A stretch of 16,011 nucleotides of DNA from an uncultured Collinsella sp. (GCA_900544065.1 UQTR01000044.1:1-16011), one strand, 5' to 3'; positions 6,733 through 13,392 are shown, numbered from the stretch's first letter. Notes: a model not told the origin generated them from the letters alone. A program made the numbers and translations.

Positions 6733-8490
6733 ATGTTCGCCTCATTCCAAAAGAAGTATTTCCTATCCGATAAAGGCGTCGCCGGCGTAAAACGCGGCAT
6801 TTTCTGGACCACGCTCACCAATCTTGTGACCATGGCCGGCATGGGCTTTTTGTTCCTGGTCATGGCCGGCTTTGTCGAACATCTCGCCACCGGCGCCGAC
6901 CTGCCGGATGCCCTACCGATCGTGGGCGGCCTCCTGGTCTTTTTCGTGTTGCTCTTTGCCTCTAACTGGCAGCAGTATTACTACACCTACTGCATCTTTT
7001 ACGAGGAGTGCGGCAAGCAGCGCATGGGGATTGCCGAGCGCTTGCGCAAACTGCCGCTGTCGTTTTTTGGCCGTCGTGATCTGGCCGATCTAACCGAAAC
7101 CATCATGGGCGACGTTCAGACTATGGAGCACGCCTACAGCCACGTGCTGGGAGAGCTTTGGGGTGCCATCATCGCAAGCGCCATTGTGTTCGTGGCGTCG
7201 CTGTTCTTTTGCTGGCAGCTGGCGATCGCGGCGTTTTGGAGCGTTCCCGTGGCCTTTGCCGTGCTGTATCTGACGCGCGGCCCCATGACCCCGGTGTTCG
7301 ACCGCGTGCGCGCCGAGAAGGTCAAGGTTACCGAGGCGATCCAGGAGACGCTCGACTGCGTGCGCGAGATCCGCGCCACCAACCAGGAGGCTCATTATCT
7401 TGAGGGGCTCAACGCCGTGATCGATGCCGAGGAGCGCGAGACCACCAAGGGCGAGCTCGCCAATGGGCTTTTGGTCAACTCCGCCTTTGCCATCCTGCGC
7501 CTGGGGATTGCCACCACGTTGGTCACGGGCGCTGCGATGGTCGCCTCCGGCCAGGTCGACTTTTTGATGATGTTTGCCTTCCTGCTTATGGTGAGCCGCA
7601 TCTATGCGCCCTTTGATCAGGCGCTGATGCTGATGTCCGAGCTGTTTGCCGCCGAGTCGTCTGCCAAGCGCATGCGTTCCATCATGGAAGAGCCCGTGGC
7701 GCGGGGCAGCGAGCAGTTTGAGCCCGTAGGCCACGATGTGGTGTTCGATCACGTGGCATTTGGCTATGGTGCGGGCGAGGACGGCCGCGCCGGCGAGAAA
7801 GTTCTTACCGATGTGAGCTTTACCGCCAAGGAAGGCGAGGTCACGGCACTGGTCGGTCCTTCGGGCTCCGGTAAGTCCACGGTGAGCCGCCTGGCCGCGC
7901 GCTTTTGGGACGCCACCGAAGGCACGGTCACCGTGGGCGGCGTGGATGTTGCGAGCGTGGATCCCGAGGTGTTGCTGCGCGACTACGCCATTGTGTTCCA
8001 GGACGTGCTGCTCTTTGACGACACGGTGATGGGAAACATCCGTCTTGGTCGTCGCGATGCCACCGATGAGGAAGTGCTTGCTGCCGCGCGTGCCGCCAAC
8101 TGCGACGAGTTTGTGAGCCGCATGCCGCAGGGCTATGACACCATGATCGGCGAGAACGGCTCCAAGCTGTCCGGCGGTGAGCGCCAGCGCATCTCTATCG
8201 CCCGTGCGCTGCTCAAAGACGCGCCTATCGTGCTGTTGGACGAGGCGACGGCGAGCTTGGATGTGGAGAACGAGACCGTGGTTCAGCAGGCGCTCTCCCG
8301 TCTGCTTGCAGGTAAGACGGTTATCGTTATTGCCCACCGTATGCGTACGGTGGAAAATGCCGACAAAATCGTTGTACTCAAGGATGGTGTGGTTGCCGAG
8401 CAGGGCACTCCGGCGCAGCTCAAGGCGGCAGGTGGAGAATTCGCCCGCATGGTGGCGCTGCAAAAGGAAGCAGCTACCTGGCAGTTGTAA
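6733..8490 (+). CDS. ABC transporter permease/ATPase, half 2
   Basis: A 585-residue partner of the preceding half-transporter, starting on the base after its stop codon. The N-terminal membrane domain (about 22-315) has several hydrophobic helices, for example around 30-47, 63-77, 145-180 and 250-290. The ATPase domain has Walker A GPSGSGKST (375-383), Q-loop Gln423, signature LSGGE (479-483), Walker B IVLLDE (499-504), a canonical ASLD D-loop (507-510) and His535. All catalytic elements look intact, so asymmetry with half 1 is confined to the D-loop. The ribosome site GGGAGGCGAGG lies in the end of the upstream gene. The pair with the divergent AraC-type gene resembles the YbtA-YbtPQ arrangement. 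Only a weak hairpin (8499-8515) follows. Confidence 0.93.
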   Translation: MFASFQKKYFLSDKGVAGVKRGIFWTTLTNLVTMAGMGFLFLVMAGFVEHLATGADLPDALPIVGGLLVFFVLLFASNWQQYYYTYCIFYEECGKQRMGIAERLRKLPLSFFGRRDLADLTETIMGDVQTMEHAYSHVLGELWGAIIASAIVFVASLFFCWQLAIAAFWSVPVAFAVLYLTRGPMTPVFDRVRAEKVKVTEAIQETLDCVREIRATNQEAHYLEGLNAVIDAEERETTKGELANGLLVNSAFAILRLGIATTLVTGAAMVASGQVDFLMMFAFLLMVSRIYAPFDQALMLMSELFAAESSAKRMRSIMEEPVARGSEQFEPVGHDVVFDHVAFGYGAGEDGRAGEKVLTDVSFTAKEGEVTALVGPSGSGKSTVSRLAARFWDATEGTVTVGGVDVASVDPEVLLRDYAIVFQDVLLFDDTVMGNIRLGRRDATDEEVLAAARAANCDEFVSRMPQGYDTMIGENGSKLSGGERQRISIARALLKDAPIVLLDEATASLDVENETVVQQALSRLLAGKTVIVIAHRMRTVENADKIVVLKDGVVAEQGTPAQLKAAGGEFARMVALQKEAATWQL

Positions 8491-8498
8491 GAAGGGGC

Positions 8499-8515
8499 AA
8501 AGGGACAGTCCCTTT
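8499..8515. repeat. Short palindrome, possible REP-like element or weak terminator
   Basis: AAAGGGAC, A, GTCCCTTT is a perfect palindrome nine bases after the end of the second ABC gene. The stem is short and no U tract follows (CTCACATT), so it is a poor terminator. The form GGGACAGTCCC resembles REP-type hairpins I recall from many genomes, but only one copy is in this window. Confidence 0.5.
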
Positions 8516-8521
8516 CTCACA

Positions 8522-8551
8522 TTGACAATCGGTTACTCCGCATCGTTAATT
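8522..8551 (+). promoter_or_regulatory. Promoter of the metal-ATPase operon
   Basis: Consensus TTGACA at 8522-8527 with TTAATT (8546-8551, 18-nt spacing) or GTTAAT (8545-8550, 17 nt). It is the best promoter match in the 195-bp gap, and a palindrome sits at the predicted start of transcription. Confidence 0.5.
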
Positions 8552-8557
8552 TTCAAA

Positions 8558-8577
8558 AGGTTAGCCATGGCTGACCT
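8558..8577. promoter_or_regulatory. 20-bp palindrome, candidate operator
   Basis: AGGTTAGCCATGGCTGACCT is symmetrical in nine of ten base pairs (only T8562 against G8573 fails). It begins seven bases after the -10 hexamer, so a bound protein would block transcription start. The half-site AGGTTAG matches the DtxR/IdeR consensus half, but the spacing is wider than in that family, so a metal-dependent repressor is a hypothesis only. Confidence 0.55.
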
Positions 8578-8614
8578 AGATAGTTAGATAAAATTGAGAT
8601 ATTTCAAAAGCGTG

Positions 8615-8670
8615 CTCGAGCAAACTTATTTACTCGGGTGCTGAGGCACCATGCCGCGTCCAATGCGGCA
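8615..8670 (+). promoter_or_regulatory. Structured leader with consecutive hairpins
   Basis: Three stems lie in a row ahead of the start codon: CGAG/CTCG (about 8617-8636), GGTGC-TGAG-GCACC (8637-8650) and TGCCGC-GTCCAAT-GCGGCA (8652-8670). The last ends three bases before the ribosome site GGGAG (8674-8678). I recognise no riboswitch family. The arrangement could tune translation. Confidence 0.4.
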
Positions 8671-8685
8671 AAAGGGAGAGACATC

Positions 8686-8931
8686 ATGAAGAAGTCCACG
8701 TTCAACACCCTGCTTGTCGGTGGCGGTTTTCTGCTCGGTACGGCCGGCATCAAGCTGCTCACCAGCGCTCCGGTAAAGAATGCCTGCGTGCAGGGTATCG
8801 CGTGCGGCATGCGCATCAAGAACGGCTACCAGGACATGGTCGAGCAGGCCAAGGCTAATGTTGACGACATGGTTGCCGAGGCTGCTTACATCACCCAGAG
8901 CGAGGCCGCTGCTGACGAGGCAGCCGAGTAA
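8686..8931 (+). CDS. Small membrane-anchored protein, DUF6110-like, paired with P-type ATPase
   Basis: An 81-residue protein starting at the ATG at 8686, with AGGGAGAG upstream. After MKKSTFN comes one hydrophobic, glycine-rich segment (about 8-26, LLVGGGFLLGTAGIKLL), probably a membrane anchor. Then follow a basic stretch (VKNACVQGIACGMRIKNGY) containing two cysteines and an acidic, alanine-rich C-terminus. From memory it resembles the small DUF6110 proteins found directly upstream of heavy-metal P-type ATPases in Gram-positive bacteria. Their function is not known to me; a regulatory or assembly subunit is plausible. The next gene begins 18 bases after the stop, so the two are almost certainly co-transcribed. 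In-frame codons upstream to 8638 lie in the structured leader and are unlikely to be translated. Confidence 0.85.
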   Translation: MKKSTFNTLLVGGGFLLGTAGIKLLTSAPVKNACVQGIACGMRIKNGYQDMVEQAKANVDDMVAEAAYITQSEAAADEAAE

Positions 8932-8949
8932 CGCTCCCAGGCACAAACT

Positions 8950-11025
8950 ATGAGATTCTCGATTATTAGCGAGATCCCCGGCAGGACCCGTCTTCAATTG
9001 GCGGGTCCTGTGCCAGAGAGCGATCTCGATGCACTTCTTAAGCTCAGCGGCGATATCGACGGCGTGCACAAGGTGCGCGTATATGGCCGTATTGGCCAGA
9101 TGGCGCTCGAATACGACGAGTCGCGCCGCGATGCCGTGCTGGCCGCCGTCGGTGCGCTCGACGCTCAGGCCATTGCCGACGCAAAGACAGGCTACGTGAT
9201 GCAGCTTGAGCCACGCAAGCACAAGCTCGTCATGGATCTTGCCACACTTATCGGTGCCCATTACGCACGTCGCTGGTTTTTGCCCACGCCCCTGCGTGCG
9301 GTGTTTGTCGTGGCCGGTTACATGGCATTTTTGCGCGCTGCCCTTCATGAGCTCGCGCAGCCGCGCCTGACCGTTCCCGTGCTCGACGCTTCGGCCATCG
9401 GCATTTCGTTCGTCAAGCGTGATGTCGACACCGCGGGCCAGACGATGTTCCTGCTCAACGTGGGCGAGCTGCTCGAGGACTACACCCGCGCCATGAGCGA
9501 AAACGAGCTCATCAACTCGCTGCTCGATGTGCCCGACAAGGCGCAAAAGGTCGTCGGCGACACCGAGGTAAGCGTTGCCGCCACCGAGCTCGAGCCCGGC
9601 GACTTGGTCGCCGTGCGCACCGGCATGTCCATCTGCATCGACGGTGTTGTCGAGCAGGGGAGCGCTATGGTCAACCAGGCGACCCTGACCGGCGAGCCGC
9701 TGGCCGTCGAGCGCAGCGTGGGCGACGACGTGTTCGCCGGTACCGTCGTGGAAGACGGCGGCATCTTGGTGCGCGTGCGCGCCAATACGGCGCAAACCAA
9801 ACTGCGCTCAATCGTCTCGCTCGTGCAGACGGCCGACTCGCTCAAGTCCGAGGGCCAGTCGCATATGGAGGACCTTGCCAACAAGATCGTCCCGTGGAAC
9901 TTCCTGCTCGCGGGCCTGGTTGCGCTCACCACGCGCAGTCTCATCAAGACCTCCGCGGCACTGATGGTCGACTACTCGTGCGCACTCAAGCTCACGGGTT
10001 CCGTTGCCGTCATGACTGCCATGAGCGATGCTGCCAAGATGGGCGTTATGGTCAAGGGCGCTAAGTACTTTGAGTCGTTTGCCAAGGCCGATACCATTGT
10101 CTTTGACAAGACCGGTACGCTGACCGAGGCCCAGCCGCGCCTAGCTTGCGTGCTCACGACCGACGGCTGGAGCGAGGACGAGGTCCTGCGCCTTTCCGCT
10201 TGCTTGGAGGAGCATTTTCCGCATCCGGTGGCGCGTGCCGTGGTCAATGCGGCACGCGAGCGCGGGCTCGAGCACCGCGAGCGCCATGCTGCCGTCGAGT
10301 ACATCGTGGCGCACGGCATCGCTTCGTCCATCGAAGGGCGTCGCGCGATTATCGGCTCGGCACACTTTGTGTTTGAGGACGAGAGCGCGCAGCTCGAGGC
10401 CGACATTAAGGAGCAAATCGAGTCCCAGATGCAGGGCCTGTCGCCGCTGTATCTGGCGGTCGATGGAAAGGTCGTCGGCGTGCTCGGCATCGAGGATCCG
10501 CTTAAGCCCGGGGTCCGTGAGGCCATCGCCGACTTGCATGCGCTGGGCGTCAAGCATGTCGTTATGCTCACGGGCGATTCGGAGCGCACGGCCGAGCGCA
10601 TTGCGCGCGAGGCGGGTGTCGACGAGTTTAAGGCCGAGCTGCTGCCCGAGGACAAGTACGCCTATGTGGAGCGCATTAAGAGCGAGGGGCGCCATGTTGC
10701 CATGGTGGGCGACGGCGTCAACGATTCGCCGGCGCTCGGTTTGGCCGACGTGGGCTTGGCGATGGGTGGCGGAAGCGACATCGCCAAGGAGGTCGCCGAT
10801 ATCATCCTGACCGATACGGACCTCGCGGCGATCGTGCGTCTGCGCCGCATGAGCCAGGGCCTCGTTGATCGTCTGACGAGCTCCTACTCTAAGGTGATGC
10901 TTACCAACTCAGCGCTCTTGGCACTGGGTATTACCGGCGCGATTACCCCGCAGGCGTCGTCGCTGCTGCACAACGGCTCGACGATTGCCTACAGCCTGAG
11001 CAACGCCAAGGCTTACCTGCATTAG
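8950..11025 (+). CDS. Heavy-metal (P1B-type) translocating P-type ATPase
   Basis: A 691-residue cation pump of the cytoplasmic membrane. The N-terminus (SIISEIPGRTRLQL, 4-17) resembles a degenerate HMA-like domain without a CxxC metal site. Actuator loop TGEP is at 247-250, the phosphorylated Asp386 in DKTGT, the nucleotide-binding His-Pro at 425-426 (HFPHPVARA), then TGDS (541-544) and the hinge GDGVNDSPAL (587-596). The membrane metal site, normally CPC, SPC or CPx, reads DYSCALKLT, with Cys344 and no adjacent proline. That places it outside the classic Cu and Zn/Cd groups. Transported metal is unknown; Mn, Fe or Zn export are options. The ATG has only a weak ribosome site and may depend on coupling to the small gene upstream. 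A hairpin terminator follows at 11050-11096. Confidence 0.95.
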   Translation: MRFSIISEIPGRTRLQLAGPVPESDLDALLKLSGDIDGVHKVRVYGRIGQMALEYDESRRDAVLAAVGALDAQAIADAKTGYVMQLEPRKHKLVMDLATLIGAHYARRWFLPTPLRAVFVVAGYMAFLRAALHELAQPRLTVPVLDASAIGISFVKRDVDTAGQTMFLLNVGELLEDYTRAMSENELINSLLDVPDKAQKVVGDTEVSVAATELEPGDLVAVRTGMSICIDGVVEQGSAMVNQATLTGEPLAVERSVGDDVFAGTVVEDGGILVRVRANTAQTKLRSIVSLVQTADSLKSEGQSHMEDLANKIVPWNFLLAGLVALTTRSLIKTSAALMVDYSCALKLTGSVAVMTAMSDAAKMGVMVKGAKYFESFAKADTIVFDKTGTLTEAQPRLACVLTTDGWSEDEVLRLSACLEEHFPHPVARAVVNAARERGLEHRERHAAVEYIVAHGIASSIEGRRAIIGSAHFVFEDESAQLEADIKEQIESQMQGLSPLYLAVDGKVVGVLGIEDPLKPGVREAIADLHALGVKHVVMLTGDSERTAERIAREAGVDEFKAELLPEDKYAYVERIKSEGRHVAMVGDGVNDSPALGLADVGLAMGGGSDIAKEVADIILTDTDLAAIVRLRRMSQGLVDRLTSSYSKVMLTNSALLALGITGAITPQASSLLHNGSTIAYSLSNAKAYLH

Positions 11026-11049
11026 CAGACGTGTTTGCCCACGTTATCT

Positions 11050-11096
11050 GGCCTGCGCCCAGACGGCATCGGTGCCGTCCTGGCGCAGGCCTTTTG
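11050..11096 (+). terminator. Intrinsic terminator of the metal-ATPase operon
   Basis: A 10-bp stem, GGCCTGCGCC/GGCGCAGGCC, encloses a second stem, ACGGCA/TGCCGT with loop TCGG, across a small internal loop. It is followed by TTTTG. It lies 25 bases after the ATPase stop and immediately before the next promoter. Confidence 0.85.
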
Positions 11097-11099
11097 CAT

Positions 11100-11128
11100 T
11101 TGACCATTTGCTAGCTTCTCTATATAGT
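11100..11128 (+). promoter_or_regulatory. Promoter of the toxin-antitoxin operon
   Basis: TTGACC (11100-11105), exactly 17 nt, TATAGT (11123-11128). It is a near-consensus sigma-70-type promoter starting only five bases after the T run of the upstream terminator. Confidence 0.8.
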
Positions 11129-11148
11129 GTTGCTAGCAATGCTAGCAA
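11108..11148. promoter_or_regulatory. GCTAGC operator cluster
   Basis: GCTAGC occurs three times: 11110-11115 inside the promoter spacer, 11132-11137 and 11141-11146 around the expected transcription start. The last two form a perfect 19-nt palindrome, TTGCTAGCAATGCTAGCAA (11130-11148). Repeated short palindromes covering the promoter are what ribbon-helix-helix antitoxins usually bind, so this is likely the autoregulatory operator. Confidence 0.75.
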
Positions 11149-11168
11149 TTGAAGGGAGCAGGATCAAC

Positions 11169-11522
11169 GTGGGTTCTGTTAGCGGCATGGCGCAGGTGAA
11201 CGTTCGCGTGGATCGCCAGGTCAAGAACCGTGCCGAGGAGGCGCTGCGGCTTTCGGGCGGGTCACTGCCCGAGCTCATCAAAAAGGTGGTGGCCAAGGTC
11301 GCGCAGGGTGGCGGGCAGTGCGAGGAAGTGCTTGCGGCCGTCGACGACCGACAACAGACCGTCGCGCCCGATACTCCGTTCGCCGCATCATGGGCGGCGG
11401 CAGATCAGCTTTACGCGGACCTGGGCATCGCTATGTCGCCCGTATCCGACGATCGCGATTGGGACACAATCTATTCCGAAGTCATGGACGAGCGCTATCG
11501 CCAAAAGGGGATGATCCTGTGA
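11169..11522 (+). CDS. RelB/DinJ-like ribbon-helix-helix antitoxin
   Basis: 117 residues from the GTG at 11169, which has AGGGAG ten bases and AGG six bases upstream. An ATG at 11187 is possible but has no ribosome site, and an earlier GTG at 11127 lies within the promoter. The N-terminal region AQVNVRVDRQVKNRAEEALR (8-27) followed by SLPELIKKVVAKVAQ has the strand-helix-helix pattern of RelB/DinJ antitoxins, which bind DNA as dimers. The longer C-terminal part, acidic and rich in aromatic residues (DRDWDTIYSEVMDERYRQKG), would wrap around and neutralise the toxin. The stop overlaps the toxin start by four bases (GTGA), ensuring coupled translation. Expected role: neutralise the PIN protein and repress its own promoter through the GCTAGC sites. 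Confidence 0.8.
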   Translation: MGSVSGMAQVNVRVDRQVKNRAEEALRLSGGSLPELIKKVVAKVAQGGGQCEEVLAAVDDRQQTVAPDTPFAASWAAADQLYADLGIAMSPVSDDRDWDTIYSEVMDERYRQKGMIL

Positions 11523-12034
11523 GCGGGGCTCCCCTCAAAATAATGGTGGATGCCAACGTATGGGTTGATTCGTTTTGCGTCGACCATGCCGAGTCGCTTG
11601 CCGCGCGTGCGTTTATTGGGCAGGCGACGGAGACGGGGGCGTTGCTGTTCTTCCCGGTGCATATCGCTAAGGACGTACTGTACGTTGTCCAACACGAGCT
11701 GAAGCGTAGCGTTCTTGCCAGCGGGGGAGCGCTCGACGAGGCTTCTGCCCGCGCGATTGGCGATGCGGCGCTGGCGTTTGTTCGGAATATGACCGAAAAC
11801 GCTATGGCCGTGGGCGCTGATGCATCCGATCTGTGGCTAGCCGACAAATATCTGTCGCTCCATCGCGATTACGAGGACAACTTGGTACTCGCCGCGTGCA
11901 AGCGCGCGCAGGTCGATTACTTGGTGACCAACGATCGCAAACTGCTCGAACATGCCGATCTTGCAGCAAAGACACCTCGTCAAATGATGCCGATTCTTGC
12001 TTTGGCCGAACGCGGCGGCGCGGCTATCGGTTGA
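11519..12034 (+). CDS. PIN-domain ribonuclease toxin
   Basis: 171 residues from a GTG that overlaps the antitoxin stop. The PIN fold is indicated by IMVDANVWVDSF at the N-terminus (Asp11), an acidic residue in the middle (possibly Glu60), DYEDNLVLAACKRAQVDYLVTND with Asp120, and Asp139 in TNDRKLL. These are the acidic residues that bind Mg/Mn and cut RNA in VapC-type toxins. The likely targets are tRNA or rRNA, as in that family, but nothing in the sequence identifies the target. It is longer than a typical VapC (about 130-140 residues), with extra helices around 60-105. PIN toxins more often pair with VapB-type antitoxins, whereas here the partner looks RelB/DinJ-like. A hairpin terminator follows 12 bases after the stop. 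Confidence 0.85.
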   Translation: MSGAPLKIMVDANVWVDSFCVDHAESLAARAFIGQATETGALLFFPVHIAKDVLYVVQHELKRSVLASGGALDEASARAIGDAALAFVRNMTENAMAVGADASDLWLADKYLSLHRDYEDNLVLAACKRAQVDYLVTNDRKLLEHADLAAKTPRQMMPILALAERGGAAIG

Positions 12035-12046
12035 CGCTAACTGTTT

Positions 12047-12083
12047 GCGGGCCTCTTGGACGACGATGCGCCAAGGGGCCCGC
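12047..12083. terminator. Bidirectional terminator between toxin and minus-strand gene
   Basis: A 13-bp stem (12047-12059 with 12071-12083) contains one G-U pair and an 11-base loop. On the plus strand it is followed by GTCTTCTATTT and on the minus strand by AAACAG. It separates the convergent toxin gene and the uncharacterised gene ending at 12093. Confidence 0.75.
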
Positions 12084-12092
12084 GTCTTCTAT

Positions 12093-12527
12093 TTACAAAA
12101 GCTCGGCCTTAATGGCGGGACTTTCTGCGAGCTGCTCGGCTGCCTTTTCGTCGGAGCTGTCGAGTGCTGCCAGGCTGCGGTAGACCCACTCGTTGACCTG
12201 GGTGTTCTTGACGCCTGCGGTCTGCATAAGGGCGCCTACCTCGCGGATTGCTGCGAGCAGATCGGCCTTGGAGCCCACGAGCTCGACCGTGAGGTCGTGG
12301 TAGGCGGTCACTCCGCGGTTTTCGCTCACGTGGTCGATAAAGCCCTCGACGGTCTCAAGCTGCTGGGCGAGAGTAGCATCATCGTCAGCGTCCAGCGCGA
12401 CGAGTGCGTTCGATACCGTGAGGGCGGGATGTCCGCAGGGGACAAAGCCCTCGATGACATCCATAGCTTCGGTAATGGTTGAGCCCAGGCCTGCGAGGGC
12501 ATTGACGAGTTGTTGCTTGGTATCCAT
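12093..12527 (-). CDS. Uncharacterised protein, 144 residues
   Basis: I do not recognise a family. The gene is convincing: an ATG at 12525-12527 preceded by AAAGGA with five-base spacing, codon use like its neighbours, and a terminator hairpin just beyond the stop. The product is acidic and mostly helical in character, with no signal peptide, no membrane segment and one cysteine (GFVPCGHPALTVSN, about 27-40). The segment MDTKQQLVNALAGLGSTITEAMDVIEG and the regular spacing of hydrophobic residues suggest a soluble helical bundle. It stands alone on the minus strand between the toxin-antitoxin operon and ssrA. A weak promoter (TTTTGT, 16 nt, TATATT on the minus strand, around 12565-12592) may drive it. 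Confidence 0.8.
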   Translation of the reverse strand: MDTKQQLVNALAGLGSTITEAMDVIEGFVPCGHPALTVSNALVALDADDDATLAQQLETVEGFIDHVSENRGVTAYHDLTVELVGSKADLLAAIREVGALMQTAGVKNTQVNEWVYRSLAALDSSDEKAAEQLAESPAIKAELL

Positions 12528-12659
12528 AACGGTCCTTTCGACGGGTCAATTTTGCTTGGCGAAAATATACGTGACGTGATTGGTAACAAAAGTGCGAAGT
12601 GCAGCGCACATTGGGGTCTTCACAGCTCGTGCATAGAACAGCTGTCCGCTTTCAGAACG

Positions 12660-12668
12660 TGGTAAGAT
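12660..12668 (+). promoter_or_regulatory. Candidate extended -10 promoter for ssrA
   Basis: TG-G-TAAGAT at 12660-12668 is an extended -10 element with no clear -35 box. Transcription from here would give a precursor with an about 90-nt leader, containing the hairpin TTGGGC-GCTCGT-GCCCAA (12722-12739), which RNase P would remove. No better promoter is visible nearer the mature end. Confidence 0.35.
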
Positions 12669-12764
12669 AACACTCCACAAGCGGGGTTTGCCTCGCATGT
12701 TCCTTGAAAAGTCGACGGTTGTTGGGCGCTCGTGCCCAATGCCATCCAGACTTTCCCGACATTC

Positions 12765-13128
12765 GGGGGCGACTGGTTTCGACACGATAGCTCTGAGAGA
12801 GGAAGCAAGCCGAGGTCTCCTCGCCTCGTTAAACAGGGGTACCGTCAAATTGAATTGACAACAACTCTTCTTTTGAGCCTATGGCTCTCGCTGCTTAGTT
12901 TATAGCGGCGCGTCAACCCGGTGATTTCCCCGACACCGGCGCGACGTCATTTTAGGGGAATGCTCCTGCGCACGTAATCGGTATGGCGCGGGCTAAGACC
13001 GAACCGGTTAGGACGCCGCGAGCGTGTCGCTGCGCGCAAAGCGTCCGAGACAAAACCAGCGACTGAGCTTGGAGATGCCAATCAGGGGGCTTTCGTGGAC
13101 CGGAGTTCGATTCTCCGCGCCTCCACCA
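12765..13128 (+). ncRNA. ssrA: Transfer-messenger RNA (tmRNA)
   Basis: tmRNA releases ribosomes stalled on broken mRNA and adds a degradation tag. The 364-nt gene starts with GGGGGCGACTGGTTTCGAC, the conserved 5' end of the tRNA-like domain, and ends with the T-arm GGAGTTCGATTCTCCG and CCTCCACCA. The 5' GGGGGCG pairs with CGCCTCC of the 3' end (one G-U) to form the acceptor stem; the CCA is encoded. The tag reading frame is 12857-12898, resuming at GAC and ending at TAG: DNNSSFEPMALAA. The ALAA ending is the usual signal for ClpXP-type proteases. The internal helices and pseudoknots are plausible in the GC-rich sequence from 12905 onward but were not folded in detail. The smpB partner is not in the window. 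Confidence 0.97.
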
Positions 13129-13136
13129 ATATTTAC

Positions 13137-13166
13137 AAGCAGGTAGGTAAACGCACCTACCTGCTT
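13137..13166 (+). terminator. Terminator of ssrA
   Basis: A perfect 12-bp stem, AAGCAGGTAGGT/ACCTACCTGCTT, with a six-base loop AAACGC, followed by TTTTATT. It begins nine bases after the encoded CCA. Confidence 0.95.
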
Positions 13167-13182
13167 TTTTATTACTTATAGA

Positions 13183-13220
13183 TACCGCGGAGAATCGAAC
13201 TCTGTGCAGGGCGCGGGCGT
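13183..13220. repeat. tmRNA-T-arm-like direct repeat, copy 1
   Basis: 38 bp beginning TACCGCGGAGAATCGAACTC, identical in 36 positions to 13393-13430. Positions 13186-13202 are the exact reverse complement of tmRNA positions 13103-13119. It leads directly into a large hairpin (13212-13251). Confidence 0.85.
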
Positions 13221-13392
13221 AAAGAAAACGCGTAAGCGTTTTTAGCCCGCGGGCGAGGACGCCGGCAGGCGGCCGAAGCCGGTGCGGATTTGCGAAGCAA
13301 ATACGCGGATTCTCCGCGCAAACTTTCGGCTCAAAACGGATGCGATGTTTATCGAATTTCAGCTGGCTTTGCCTCGCATCAGCGAATCCCCG

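Noticed and set aside
7090..8520. Minus-strand open frame of 476 codons opposite the second ABC gene
   Set aside because: Shadow of the ABC gene, no ribosome site and no recognisable domain.
8626..9795. Minus-strand open frame of 389 codons opposite the small gene and the ATPase
   Set aside because: It covers the leader and two coding regions with clear plus-strand signals; low-quality His/Gly-rich product.
12546..12848. Minus-strand open frame of 100 codons upstream of and into tmRNA
   Set aside because: It overlaps the 5' end of ssrA on the opposite strand and has no translation signals.
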